Shown piece by piece: positions 35,201-48,500 of a DNA stretch of 64,000 nucleotides (position 1 is the stretch's first letter; each line of letters starts with the position of its first letter). The stretch is from assembly GCA_013397865.1 (NCBI GenBank), contig VZTI01002747.1, forward strand, positions 62,001 through 126,000, given 5' to 3'. The translations under genes were made by a program, and so were the position numbers. The notes under the pieces were generated by a model. The model was not told where the DNA came from, did no database searches, and was given only the letters and a program-made list of their open reading frames with translations. This DNA is from Struthidea cinerea. Taxonomy: Eukaryota; Chordata; Aves; Passeriformes; Corcoracidae.

Positions 35201-38200
35201 CCATTGATACTAAACCTCATAGTTATCCTGTTACCTTTGCACAAATCTTATGTAGATATCTAAAATTCCCCGGTTGTCTCTGGTTCCCGACTAATCCAAG
35301 TAGATTCATTGCTCTGCAATGTCTCTGTTTCTCTAATAGTTTCATTTTTAAGGTATTCAAAAAATACAAAAACCAATTCCTTTATGAAAGAACTTACTAG
35401 CATACATACTTCTTGTAACATTTTGTCCTGATGGAAATCAAACATTAGCCCCTGTTTTCATTTTCTGCAAGTTTGATTCTTGTTTTGTTACAACTTACAG
35501 GGAGGATTCAGGGAGACTTCAGGGAGGCTGCAGTAGGTTAAAAGTCTCCAAAACTATCAGCTGGTTCCCCATTATTTTGGACTTTTTACAGCAAAAGATT
35601 TGTAAGGTGTTTTTTCCCTACAGAGCTGCAAATAGACTACATTTTACTATCAAAATATCCAAGCGAGCCTCAGGGCCTTCTGGTCTGACTGTCCTCAGGG
35701 AGCAGAGGGACAAACCCTGTAATCAGCTGCCTTCCATGCAAATGCAGATAAAGACCACAGATGTAGGTCACACACAAAAGGCAGAATTTAATCAGTGGTC
35801 TGCCTTGAAAACATAGTTTAACTCTCAGCAGTGGCTTTATGGGCACTTAAAACAGTCTTTAAGATGAAATGTCAAGCACTTTAATTAGTGCTTTCTTCAG
35901 CCAGACCTTAGATCTCTTCTTTTTTCCAGCTTTTCTCAGACTTTGCATGCTTTTCTGAAGGAGGTGGAGCTGCAACTCGAGTAGAACACAACTCGAGGTT
36001 GCTTACAGCAAAAAGCTTTGCTATGATTTCTGTAACTAAAAATTGTGTGGGGATGAATCCAGACTCTCTTCAACCGATGGGTCCTGGGGCAACAGAGGAG
36101 TGTGAGAGAGCCCTAAAAAAGTTTAAGTAACAAATATCAAAATTGGCTTTAAACGTGGAGACATCTTACCAAGGCATTTTACCTTTAGATTAATTTCATG
36201 GAACAGTTGCTGTAAGGAGAAATAATATGAGCTTAGTCTAGTCAAAAGTTTAACTGATGCAATTTATAGTCATAGCCCTTCCAACAGTGTGAAGAAAGGA
36301 AAACTTAGAAGTGAGGAGTGCTTTGTGCAATCTTTTCTGAGTGGTCTGTACATCAAAAAATCAGTCCTCTGATCTCACCAGCAACCAGAAGCTGAAATTA
36401 GATGGCCTAAACAGGATTGGAAGCCTTTGAAAAATTCCTGTTGTCATGTATCACAATGAAATGAGATGATTTTTTATATGATGAAACATGTTTCTTTAGT
36501 CACTTGGAAGGAGACTGTAATCATGCAGACTATATTTACATTGCCATGCACTCCTAATTCTGCATTTGCATCTTTGCTCCCACCCCAACATCAACACTCT
36601 ACATGTTTGACACATTTGGATTTTGAATTGGTGGTTACCAGGTGTCTTCCTGAATGAGGAAGCTCACATGTAGCAAATAGATGTATTACACAATTCTACA
36701 CCTGCATGGATAATATGTAGGCATAGTATAACTTGTATAAATATTGGTAATACAGCTATAACTCTCCCAGACCTCATTCTATTTAATCTGTCTGGAGTAT
36801 TTCAATGCTATATAGCAAGCTATACACTTTTTCAGTAGTCTTGTCATGCTCAGTACTGGCAGGTTACTGTGAAAGGCTGCAGCCTGTGACCTGTGAAACA
36901 GCCTTTTCATTCCCTGGCTAAACCCACGTCTGTCATATCAGTTTTTTTAGATGCTTATACATATATAGCCAATGCAAGATGACTCAAGTCCTTTTGAATA
37001 TTTGCAAAAAACATAAAAATTGTTACTTAGTATTCAGGAAACTTTCTGTGCATTCACTGTACCTGGAATATTTATAAGAAGTATCATTCTAACTGCGAAC
37101 TAGCATGGATTCAAATGAAAAAAGTTGAAGGTTCTTTGAACGTTCCCTGCGGGCCTTGGATCAGAAATGACTGCCCAGAGCATACGGTCACTGATTTGCC
37201 AGTCTCCCTGTGAGCTCTAGAGCTGCCACTGAGACTTTCTGTCCAGGTGCTGTCTGCAGCACAAGACTGCTGCATGCATCGTTATCTAAACTTGAGTTCT
37301 GGGAAGCCATAAAGGGAAAGTGGGGGGGGTCAAATACCATCTTCTAAACACGTAAGTCTGTTTAAAACTTCTCTAGAACAATGGACAGTCTGTGCCTGCA
37401 TACAAGGATCAAGAATGAAAAGAATACAGCAGCAGCACCTCTTATCCTGTCCCTCCTTTTGACATATCATTCACCCCATCCTTAGCAGAATGAAGCTGAC
37501 AAGCTTTTAAGCATGACAAATATGTGCTTTGTTTGATAAACAACATTTGCCCAGCGAGACATTTCTTGTAGAATGAGGAGCTGAAAAAATTTGATCAGTA
37601 CTAAGCACTTTTCTGTCTGACATAAACCAGTTCTTTCCCTCTCCTAGATGTTTTGGTACATCTCCAGCTCTTCTTTTTTCCTGACCACTCCCAGCAGCAT
37701 ACCCCTTTCAACATCAACAGTATACTTCCCCCAGCAAAGATACTCAGGCTCTATGGTTCGTGCCTCACCTTTCCATACCGTGGGAAACACGACCTTGGGT
37801 GGACAACTCTAGTACTTAACAGGAGCAGTGAAAGTGTGAGATTTGCATGTATCTGTTTTTAATGTTGTAGGGAATGAATTGTAATAATTGGATAATTTGC
37901 CTTCTGAGTGTTATTATTAGTGAAACTATGCTAATAATAATTCATTGATTAAACCACCAAGACCATAACTGGACTAACCATATATTCCTGGCTTCGCATA
38001 TAAGGCTTGTTTCTGTAGTCCAACTGAATTGCCTGCCATATTTGCTCTGGAGCCAGTTCCTGTGGAATGGCTGTTATAATATAGATTCAACAACTTGTGG
38101 GGAATACAGGTAGCCTAGGCTTTTATCTTCTGTGCAACAACTAGCTCCTTGCCATCTGCAGGTTGCCCCAACTATATCTACCCTCTGCAAGACACAGAGT

Positions 38201-41200
38201 ATTTTTAAATGTCCTCACCATATCCTTGGCAAGGTCCTTCTAGGACATCCCCACCCTTTATTTATACCCATTGAACCTAACACAGAAACTCTCATTAAAC
38301 TGTTACATTCAGTACCGAACTTGTTGCACCTGCAATTGAGAGAGGGTGAATGCTGTGAGGCTGAATGAAGAGAAGGCAGAGTAGACACCAACACTGTGTA
38401 TCATCAGAAGAGTGTGCATTGTTTTCACATTCCACTGAATGATTTGCAGTAATCCAGCTAAACACATTCCCCTAGTCCTTACATAAAGCACAATAAACAG
38501 TTGCTTTCAAAGGAATTCAAGTTTCAAAAGAGCGATGAGAATGAGACTCTACATCATCTACTAATGATTATTGTTGTGAATTTTACTTTATTCAGACAAT
38601 TGGCTGATGGATGGCATAATACAGCTCTTACAATTCTAAAGGGGCTTTCAGCAAAGAGCTATTTCTTAGAATAGCAGTTTTTATTGTAAAGAAAAGGTCC
38701 TGAAAATGGAGACAAAAGGGAGACTTTTAATCAGAGCACTAATGTGGACTGTCAGTGATGAAGCTCTTATCATTCCACCACAAGCAGTGTATGGCACTCA
38801 AAAAGAGATTCTGTACAACAGTAATAGAGGCTTTTAAATCATTATTTGTACTTTAAATGTAGGAAGATATTTGATTGCTTTACAAAACATTACTCAGAAA
38901 GGAAAATAACTGTGAAGATGAGTTCTGACCTTTCTTATTTTCCTGAGCACCAGGGCCTGTGGTTATCTCTTACTAAAAGCAAATCCAGTAGTTCAAGCCC
39001 AGTTAATTTAAATTCTGTCTGCGAGAAGCCTTCTAATTAGTGACAATTTCATTTTTCCAATGACATGGGTGTATCTCTACAGTGGAAAATAACATGAAAG
39101 GAAAGTGACTGATCTGGTAGGAGGGCTAGTCCCATAATGGACTTAGGATATCAAGACCAAAAAATGCAGATAAGTAGAGGTCAGCTTGAGGGAAGCATAA
39201 CAACCTATGGTGATACTTTAAGGTGAAGAAATACCTAACACACCTGTCTGAAGCATGGGGATAGAAGGTTTTCACTGACATCTTCTGAATTAGATTAATC
39301 ACATTAAGAAAGAGATGACTGGAGCTTTAATGCAGAATGCAATAATTTGGGGCTATTAAAATAAGATGCCATAAAGTTATTTTGCCATAGCAGGTACTTC
39401 AACTGCAGTCTTCTGGTCACTTTCAGTTGTAGGAAAATCTTTTTTGTCATGTTTCTTTTGTAGTCCAAAATACTATAGAAGTCCAAGGGATTCCAAGATG
39501 GAGTTCACTTAATTTGATAGTGAGTGACATTCACAGAAAGCCATGTTACAGAGAAAGTATTTAAGCTGCTGCTTCATTTTTGATTTTTATTACCTTAGGG
39601 CTTCAAGTCACAGGTGCTGATTTTGGCTATGCAGAGGAACAGCTGAATGATGCTTGGAAGTTATTTATTTATTTATTTATTATTTACACGTTCATTCATT
39701 TCATTCCTGTTGAATAGAAAATGGAATGCAATACTTGAGATTAACTGAAGGATTCTGCTTCTTTTGTTCTGACAGCTTGTGATACAATTTCATACAGCTC
39801 TTGATTATATGGCGTAATTCTGTATCTAGTTGAACTGCAAGGATGATGTTGGCAATCCTGTGCAAAGCTGAAAAAGAGTCCAGGCATTTTGCATGTAGTA
39901 ACATGGTAGTCAGGACTGTTTTTTCACACAAATGGAATTGCACAGGGTTAAAAAAAGTGACATTGAGTGCACTGATATATAAACAAAATTACTGACCCCC
40001 ACAAAATATCCCAAATAATATAGACTTATGTAGACTAAGGCAAAATATAATTTAATAAGTTTATCTTGCACCATGAAAGCTGTTATTTAGCAACAGTGTT
40101 TAATTTCATCAACAAAGAAACATGAAAATGAGGATTTAGTTGCATAACCGCAAGATTCCCGATTGTTTACACACAGAATATAAACCTATGATTTTTGTCC
40201 TTGCCAAAAGGACAAAAAAAAAAAATCCATAAGATAAAATGGAAGAAGCTGAGATTGAATTCTTTTCAAAATCCTTGATTTTATTTAAAGAATAGTAAAC
40301 AATTTAGTTTTGTATGAATTTACAAAACAATTAGTTTTTAATGCTTGTGTCTTGAGAACTTTGCAACTAGTAAATATCCTCAAATGCATCAAAGACATTC
40401 AGAAAGATGGAGCTTTGGCCTGACATTCATTTCCTCTGTATTCACTGTCATAAAAATGAAAATTAATCTACTTGAAAACATTGCTACAATATAAGAAATA
40501 TTCAAATGTTGACATAGATTGTTTTCATTCAGTCTAAACTTGTTTTTAATCTTACTGTATTTCAAGTGGCAGAGAAAGTAATTTGAATTTTAATGCAAAC
40601 ACAACCAATCTATGAGTTTATTAGACTCTCTTTGCCTTTAATGGTTTAACATCTATTTCAAATTTTATGTTTTGAATGATTACTTTGCCTTACATGTGAA
40701 GTGGAAATTTAGATGTATTTTTTTCTGTTTTAATGTAACTTTAAGTGCTGTCCCCTCCTGCTAAGATAGTAAATTATTTGAGGAGGTGAAGAGCATGATT
40801 ACAGTGGTTTTGTGTCATCACATAAATATTCCAAGAAGCAGTGCTGCATATTTACATCAGTATTTAATAGCAAGATCATATGACAAATATGTGCTCACTA
40901 GAAAATAAAGTAGAAAATAGTTCTTAAACAGATCAGACATATTTAAATGGTGCTAGCTTTAATTTTCTAGTATAGTAGATCAGATTAATCACCTTTCCTA
41001 GTCAGTAAAATTATAGGACTTGTGTCTCTGAGGCTCACTCTCTTCTTCAAGATGTCCAAGGTGTAGAAGATCCTGGGAAAAAATTGCCTTTTGAGTGTGA
41101 AGGACAACAAAATCATTTTGTTGGGTAAAAGATAAAGATTGAGCCCAGGCAAATACTGAACACTGGCACCAAAGCATGCTGATTTTATCCCTCCTCACTT

Positions 41201-41583
41201 ACTGCCCTACTAACTGTACTACCACTTTCCATTCCCATCCCTGGTGACTTATGCTCTTTGCTGATGGCCTTCCAAAACATATCACTTACCTTTTACTTTC
41301 TGTATGTGTTCTTTTTGACCTAATTATTTACTTCCCATATTCACCTACAGTGCGATACTCTTGAGATCAGTGTTGTATTTCTCTTGCCCACCAGGCACCA
41401 GCCAGCATTCATCCTGTGCCTACTCCTCTCCCTATCATGTTACTTCCAGCAGCCTTGCCTTGCCTTTCTTCCCTGCCCATCCCACCTGAACAGCCTGTTC
41501 CCTTCTCCTCTGGGACTTTCTTCCCTCCAACTTGATCTCATTTCTTCCCCCTATACTCAACACCTTAATCTTGAATCTCATTG
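32219..41583. other. Unique AT-rich non-coding DNA
   Basis: No gene, RNA gene or mobile element is recognised over 9.4 kb. There is a tetranucleotide repeat at 39661-39685, a pyrimidine-rich stretch at about 41380-41580 just upstream of a CR1 copy, and a G run at 37321-37328. The part around 38560-38900 is dense in TAAT, ATTGTT and TGATGG-type motifs and is discussed as a possible conserved element. Confidence 0.55.
39661..39685. repeat. Microsatellite (TTAT)n
   Basis: About six copies of the tetranucleotide occur, the last one imperfect. Confidence 0.9.
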
Positions 41584-42393
41584 CTGACAAGGGGTGTCCC
41601 TCAGGGGACCAGTGCTATTAATGATACAGAAGAAGGGATCAAGTGCTTCCTCAGCAAATGGTGCAGTTGCCACAACTGGTGGATGGGATGCCATCCAGAG
41701 GGACCTGGACAAGCTCAAGAAGTCAGCCTGTGGGAATCTCATGTTGTTTAATATGATTGAGTGCAAGGTGGTGCACTTATGTTGGAGCAACCCATATATC
41801 AACACAGGCTGGGGGATGAACAGATCCAGAGCAGCCCTGCCAAGAAGGACTTGGGGTGTATGAGAGGCTGGACATGAGCAGGCAAAGTGCCCTTCCAGCC
41901 CAGAAAGCCAATCAAAAGCAGCGGTCAGTAGAGCAAGGGAGGGTATTCTTCCCCATTGCTCCACTCTGGTGAGACCCCACCTGAATCTAAAGAAAGGCTG
42001 AGAGAATTAGGATTGTTCAGCCTGGAAAACAGAAAGCTTCAGAGTGACATAATTGTGGCCTTCCAGTACCTGAAGGGAATGCACAAAAAAGATGGAGACT
42101 GTTTACAAGAGCATGTAGTGATAGGACAAGGGTAATGGCTTCAAATTGAAAGAGAGTAGGTTTATATTAGATGTGATGAAGAAATTCTTCAGTATGAAGG
42201 TGGTGAGACACTGGAACAGGTTTCTCAGAGAATTGGTGGGCACCCCATCCTTAGAAGTGTTCAAGGCCAAGTTGGATGGGGCTTGGAGCAACGTGGTCTA
42301 GTGGGGGGTGCGCCTGCCTAAAGTATGGAAGGTTGGAACTGGGTGGTCTTTAAAGTTTCTTCCAACCCAAACTATTCTGTGGTTCTATGATCC
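41584..42393 (+). mobile_element. CR1 LINE, 3' part with internal deletion
   Basis: The copy begins in the reverse transcriptase region (GGTGTCCCTCAGGGG, the GVPQG turn). It passes through GGGACCTGGACAAGCT and GTGCACTTATG, and ends with CTTCCAACCCAAACTATTCTGTGGTTCTATG. The catalytic Asp-Asp motif, expected soon after CTCAGCAAAT at about 41650, is gone. Near 41985 GAGACCCCACCTGAATCT joins directly to AAAGAAAGGCTGAGAGAA, so roughly 100 bases that other CR1 copies have between these phrases are missing. Only an 89-codon piece (41594-41863) is open. It is a dead, 5'-truncated copy. Confidence 0.9.
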
Positions 42394-43403
42394 CGTTCTT
42401 GTTATTTCTCTTGCTCTAATTCTGGGGGAATTTTTATTCCATAAGAGTTTACAATTTTTCTAGTAACTAGGCTAATTTCCTTTTAATGAAATATATTCTC
42501 TTTTAGGTAAATATTCTTTCCTTGGCAGCTTTCCCCCTCCTCCCCACAGATATCATGTTCGAAATCCCAGTGTACTTCTCCTAGTTGGGTCCGAATTTCT
42601 CTGGTCTGTATTAACAGCCCCAAAAAATGGGTTGAATTCCATTCAAGTATTTTTATCTATCTTATACTCAGACCTTAAACTGGATCCAAAACTGCTTTGA
42701 GACTGCAGAGTAACATACTCTTAGTTATGTTACTGGTTATGCTGGACTGCTAGTTTGGAAGATCAGGTCCTTTTATGTGTGTAACCCAATATTTCTCTAC
42801 ACAGGTGAATTATATTAATTGAAGTTAATACATAAGAGTAATAAAATCAACTTTGTGATGAAACAATACATAAAAAAATTCTCTTAGTGTTTTTCTTCTT
42901 TTTTTTTTAATGGAGATTTAACAGCATGTGAAGGAGATGCAAGGAGATATAATTCAATACTGTGTCACTTTAAACTTTGGTTAAATAAAGAGAAAAAATA
43001 TAATAATGTGAAAGGATGTGTTTCTGATGGTGGTGAGGATAAAACTAGAAAAAATTGGGATAAAATTAATTGTGAGTGGCCTATTAAGCTTTTGTTTCAT
43101 TGTTTTCTTTGCAAGCAAACTTTGCAAGCTCTCATTCAACAAATAAGTCGAGCTTTGCACTGGGGCAGGAGATCACTTAATAAACACACCAAGGAATGTT
43201 TGATATGAACTGAAGAAATCTCCACCACATTCTAGCACAAAAGATAATTACTTGACTCTGTAAATATAACCTATGTAATAGCAACTACTTCACAAATATA
43301 CATTAAGGGTAACATTTCCCAATACAATGCCCTTCCTACGTATGGAATTCCTAATCTAAAGTTGTGGACAAGGTTTTTGAAAAGTTGCACTTATATGTAT
43401 CGC
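42394..43403. other. Non-coding spacer
   Basis: AT-rich DNA with a T-rich run at 42900-42908. No gene or repeat is recognised. Confidence 0.6.
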
Positions 43404-43800
43404 TGTTACGTCCGAGCCACATAAAGAAAATGACACAGAGTCCAGGCTTGTGAACAAGTGGAAGCCGAAGCTGAAGCTTCTTCTTTAATAATTTTCTGAC
43501 TACTTTACAGGATAGATCGCAAAAGTGTGTTGAGTGGCAATAGGTAATTGGTTCCTCGGCCATCCATCCCTTGAGAGGATTGGCCAAGTCCTAAGATATC
43601 TATTCCAAAATATTTTCAAAGTCAAAGCCATAACAATCTTGCCAAACAGCTTGCCGGTGCCCGAAGTTTATGAAACTGTGACCTTGTTTAAAATAGTTTA
43701 CATAGGAAAGACAGTCTTCTCACAGAATATTGAGAAAAGGCTGAAGAATTTCTCCCCTTCTAGCTTTTTAGCACCTACAGTATGGACTCTTGACTCCCTG
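43404..43800 (-). mobile_element. Probable LTR of an endogenous retrovirus, upstream edge unclear
   Basis: Read on the minus strand, the element ends GGCTCGGACGTAACA, a good LTR 3' terminus (TGTTACGTCC at 43404 on the plus strand). Upstream of that end are a GAAGCTTCAGCTTCGGCTTCC stretch typical of U5/R, a variant polyadenylation signal ATTAAA (43494-43499) and two CCAAT boxes (43547-43551 and 43579-43583). I could not find a matching target duplication or a clear TG start, so 43800 is only an estimate. The phrases resemble avian ERV LTRs I know, but the assignment needs a repeat library search. Confidence 0.5.
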
Positions 43801-44748
43801 CGTAAAAAGTGGGAGACAATTTACTTGGTTTTTTAAACCTAGATTGGACAAATTCATGGTAAACGCAGTCAAGAAAATCAGCAAGTGAAGTGACCAAAGG
43901 TGTGTGTTTATATGTATTTGTACGTATGAATGTATTCACGCGTGAAAGTGAGCACATATGTCCAGTTCTAAGTATTTTCATTTTTTTTCCCATTTATTTC
44001 TGTGCTACTTCTAGCTCATCAAAGTAGATAATTTATTTTTGAGAGAGATAGCAAAATGTAATATATTTTAATATAATCTCACTGGCAGAAAATTATCAAA
44101 GCTCTGGAACTTGTGTTTTTTAGTCATAGGAGAGTTTTATCATAGCATCTTTCAGAAAAACAGGAGAAATAAATATATGACAACAACCTGAGAGGCACTA
44201 ACGAAAATGAACTATTTAAAAGTCCTGCAAATAAATGAAAGCAATTATTATGCCAAATCTCTTGCTCTTTGCTATTTCTTCGTATTAATTTTGTCATCTA
44301 GATGTTAAAATGTATTTTCTTCCATTGTTGTTTTTTTGGAAGGGTGACGTGTTTATTTTGGTATTGTTGTGGGTTTTTTTAATTAGCATTTATCACTGTC
44401 TGCAGCAGTGGCTTGTGCACTAGGCACTTAATACATTTTAAATTCCACCCACATGCTCTTGTATTTCTAAATACATGAGTCTGATTATTCTGCCACTGGG
44501 AAATGTTTAGCTTAATTTAAAAAAAAATCAATTAGTTGAGCCTTGTACTTGTGGTGAACTTCTGTCAGATCTTTTGACTTGAAGGAATTGGATTGCAAAA
44601 TGTTTTCCAGTGCTTTATATGACACCTTGACTGGACTTTTATTCTATCATCCATTAGTAATAATAAACTCAATTTATGCTTAATTAGTCATGACATTTTA
44701 TCATGTCTGGACAGAAACAACTGTTTAGCTATCTCCAAAGAGTGACTG
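43801..44748. other. Unique AT-rich non-coding DNA
   Basis: No gene is seen. The part at about 44440-44700 is rich in TTAATTAG/TAATAATAAA-type homeobox motifs and is noted as a possible conserved element. Confidence 0.55.
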
Positions 44749-45115
44749 TTGAGGGAGTTGAGTTGTTCTGAGAGACCTAGCATGAAGTATCCAGGGAGAT
44801 CTTATTGTAGGATTTCGGTACTTAAAGAGGGCTTATAGGAAAGATGGGGATAGAGTTTTTAACAGGAACTGTAGTGATAAGAGGTACGAGTTTTAAGCTA
44901 AACATTTTTTACAATGAGTGTGATGAAACATTGGCAAAAGTTGCCCAAAGAGGTTGCAGATGGCCCATCCTTGGAAACATTCAAGGTCAGATTGAATAGG
45001 GCTTTGAGCAACCTGGTGCAGTTATAGAGATCTCTGCTCACTGCAGGCAGTTGAAACTAAAAGACCTTTGATGGTCTCTTGCAACCCAAATAATTCTAAG
45101 ATGCTACAATTCTAA
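44749..45115 (+). mobile_element. CR1 LINE 3' fragment, strongly decayed
   Basis: GAGGGAGTTGAGTTGTTC starts the match. It continues through the CR1 phrases GTAGTGATAAGAGG, TTGCCCAAAGAGGTTGCAGATG and TTCAAGGTCAGATTGAATAGGGCTTTGAGCAACCTGG, and ends GATGGTCTCTTGCAACCCAAATAATTCTA. Many substitutions indicate an old insertion. No coding capacity remains. Confidence 0.87.
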
Positions 45116-45480
45116 GAGTAAAACCTATTGCTTCAAATTTATGTGAGCTAAACTAGATATTCAATCTGAAACCTATTACATATAACCAGTGTAGAGTATG
45201 ATTCATATAGATAAACTCAGGCATCTGCTGTCACTTGAGATGCTCTGTGATTTCCTGCCTGTCCTCTATCTAATGTCTGTGTTCAAGCAGCACTAGCAGA
45301 TATGAAGAAAGGCATGAGTAACATAATCTAACTCTAATGCCATCTTCAAGTTACGTGAAACAAGGCAAGAGAAAATCTGAAAAGAGAGGAGAGCATAAAA
45401 GGCCATGTTCCTCCCATCATTTGGAACTTTCAGGATCTCTTGTCTCCTGCATTTTTTTTTCAGATTAGGCCCAGTATAAA
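45116..45480. other. Non-coding spacer between two CR1 pieces
   Basis: This is 365 bases of AT-rich DNA in which no gene or repeat is recognised. It separates CR1 fragments of opposite orientation. Confidence 0.6.
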
Positions 45481-45562
45481 TAGTTTGAGTTGGAAGAATC
45501 CTTTTAATGATCATCTAGTCCAAATCCTCTGTGGTGAGCAGTGACAACTCCAACTAGATCTG
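45481..45562 (-). mobile_element. CR1 LINE 3'-end fragment
   Basis: GAGTTGGAAGAATCCTTTTAATGATCATCTAGTCCAA followed by a degraded GAGCAGTGACAACTCCAACTAGATC is the reverse complement of the CR1 3' UTR. Only about 80 bases remain. Confidence 0.85.
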
Positions 45563-48500
45563 TTATATGACTAAATATCAAAATATATATATCTGCTTTT
45601 ATATGATGTAAAATATAAAAAATATGTTAGTCTATGGAATAAAATACAATAGGAAGATCAGAAAAAAAGCAAACATGACCATATGAGTAAGTTGCAGACA
45701 GAGAATCTTACAGGTTGCTGAGTTGTAATGAGAAGCTACTATCACAATGACCAGCATGAATGCTTTTTAAGATTTCTTGAGTTCAGGGACCATTTGTTGT
45801 ATGGCAAGCTTTGCCTCTTCCTTTCCTCTTGTGGAATGTGTAGCTTTAAATAATCAAATATTATTTCATTATTACCCATTCCTATCAACATATTTAGCGT
45901 TTCTCACATCACATACACAAAAAAAAACCCCAGGAGCTCAGCTTTTGTTATTTCCATACTACCTTTGTATTGTCTTACTCAGAAAACTTACAAATGCAGC
46001 AGATATGTAAGAAATAATTAAATAACAGAACCCTGTCTGGACTTCAGTCCCAAGGGCTTGGTCCTGTGTCTGAAAATATTTTATTCCAGTCCAAACAAGA
46101 ACTATGGTGCTAATCCCCCTGGAATGCAGCATTTGTTACTTACCTGGCAGGTGTGAAGCATTGCATGCTAAACGGATTATCTCCCCCTCCTTCTCTCCAC
46201 CTCCTGCTTTGTTCAGGCAAAGTAGAAGAGGGGAAGGAGGAGATAATCCTCTTCAAATGGAGCATTTATTACCTTATATGTAGGCACAAAGTGCAGCTTG
46301 CTGAGTGGGAGTTAGCACAGGAGCATTTGCTTATACAAGTGATAAACTCCATTGTAAACAAACTAAAGCCTCATACTAATCTGACCACTGCCTTCTTGAG
46401 AAAGTTCAGGACTCTTTACTGCTCTTTACAATAGTTCCTGATTTTCAAAACACATCCTTACTATTAGATTACTGGTAATGGGAATTTTGGGTAAAAGATA
46501 CAACTAGCTAGAGTGGTTGTAAGGCAAAGTTGCGAGAGTTTTTGTGGGTTTTTCTTTTTTTTTTTTTTTTAATATCCTTTTTTTCCTCTTTTTTTGTAAT
46601 TTTAAGCTTTCAGAGTTAGGTCTGCCAAAAATATTTATCTAACTGTTGGCAGAGATTAGGGTTGGATGAATTTTCACATTTCAAGAGCATCAATTCTACT
46701 TTCTGTTTCACAGACAACTGCTTTTGCCATCAATTCTCCATGTTGTGTTTGTGACATTTGTGAACATATTCCCAGCCTTTATCAAGTCCATTTGTTTAGA
46801 AGAAAAACCACACTTGGCCCTAAAGATACAATGTAAAACCTTAACAACAACAACAAAAAAGTTTGTTTCTCAGACAGGGAATTTTCTGCAGAGGCCTTAT
46901 TTTTAGAGTTTTATGATGTACTGCACAGCCACATAACGACTGCACTCTAGGGACACGGAGTGAACCTCACACTTCAGGTTCTCAGGGTGTAACCAAGTTA
47001 CCAATTCATACATTCAGACTGACTTCATCAAATTCAGAGCGTGCACTGACCAGTAAAAGTTTGTGGCATTCATGATGATTTAGAAAATAACAGAACTTCC
47101 CAACTTGTTCTGTGCTCTCCAGCACATCAGAAGTTTTGGCATATTTCCTTCAAAGCAGAGAAGAAAAAAAGGAGAGAATGAGCTGGGAAATAAATACTGA
47201 AGCCTAAGTCTGACGACAGATGTGGTCTTCTAAAACAGTTTAACTGAGTAATCCTAAACCAACCTTGCTTGTGCCCCTCGTCTGGATCCTACCATGCAGT
47301 TCTCTCCATCCTGGTGTCACCACTGGTTTTACTCTGCGCTTGTTCTGAACTAGTTTGGTTTGACAGAACGTAAAGATAAAGGAAAATGATATCACACAAG
47401 TGTTGAGTAAAAACACAAGGACAGAGAACGCCCATGTGGCCACAGGGCAAGACACAGAAAGGGACTCTAGTGGCTCCCATTTAGTCGGTCTTCCTTTGCA
47501 TATGACTTAAGCCCAATTTGCAGAAATGGAGTGATCTGTAGGGTCTTAGTCAGCAGATTAGGAATTCACCCATTTCCTCCAGGAACAGAGCACTAAGGGA
47601 ATGGAGGAGGCAGTGGCTGTAGAAACACTGACCTCTGGAACTGGGAGAGAAGTGCAGCAAGCCTGCCCTCTTTCTTGGAGCAGACAGAAGAACAATTATG
47701 ATAACAAAAAAGGCTGTGTTTTGCAATTATAATATTTATATCTAGACATGAAAGAGCAGTGATTTATACAAGCAGGTGGCAAAATATTCTAATAAAAACT
47801 GATCCTTGAAGCAAAGAGGTTGATAATTCTGTGGAAGAAACTTTGAGGAACGCAGCTGATAAATGCAGTGCAATGCTCATGTAGCCTCATCCATTCATTG
47901 AGTCCTAAAATTTCCTACAAGATATTCAGTATATGTGTATTGCCAGAAGAATTCTTCAAGGAAAGTGGTATCATTCTGTATGTTCATATGCAAATTGAGC
48001 TGCAGGAGCAGGTTTGCCAATTAGGAAATTGGTACAGTGTCTGATACGCACTTAACCTTGTCTTCACCACAGAAAGTTTAAGGACAAAATCCCAATGTGC
48101 CTACTCCTATTTTTAGCTGTCATTCAGATGTATAAAATTCAAACAGCACAGCAGGTGTTTCCAAAATAAGAAGAAACAAAGAAAACGAAAATTGCCACAC
48201 AGACAGTATTTCCTTGTACGTATGCCAGTTGGCAATGCAGATACTTTGTTAGACTGACATTGATTAAATCACTCTCTTGGGCAGAACTTTGATATTTTGT
48301 ACTTTCCGTATCTCTGTTAACTGTGAAAACTTGTGTATGTGACTTGCTTCTCTTACTCTTTCTTTTGAGAGAATTTCTAATTCATTTGCAACCCTATCAG
48401 CTTTTCAAGGTTCATGTTTGCCTTTATATTCAGCCACTGGTGACATGCTGCAGAAGAGAATTGATGATAAATAGCATGCCTAGTACTAAAGTGCCTGAAC

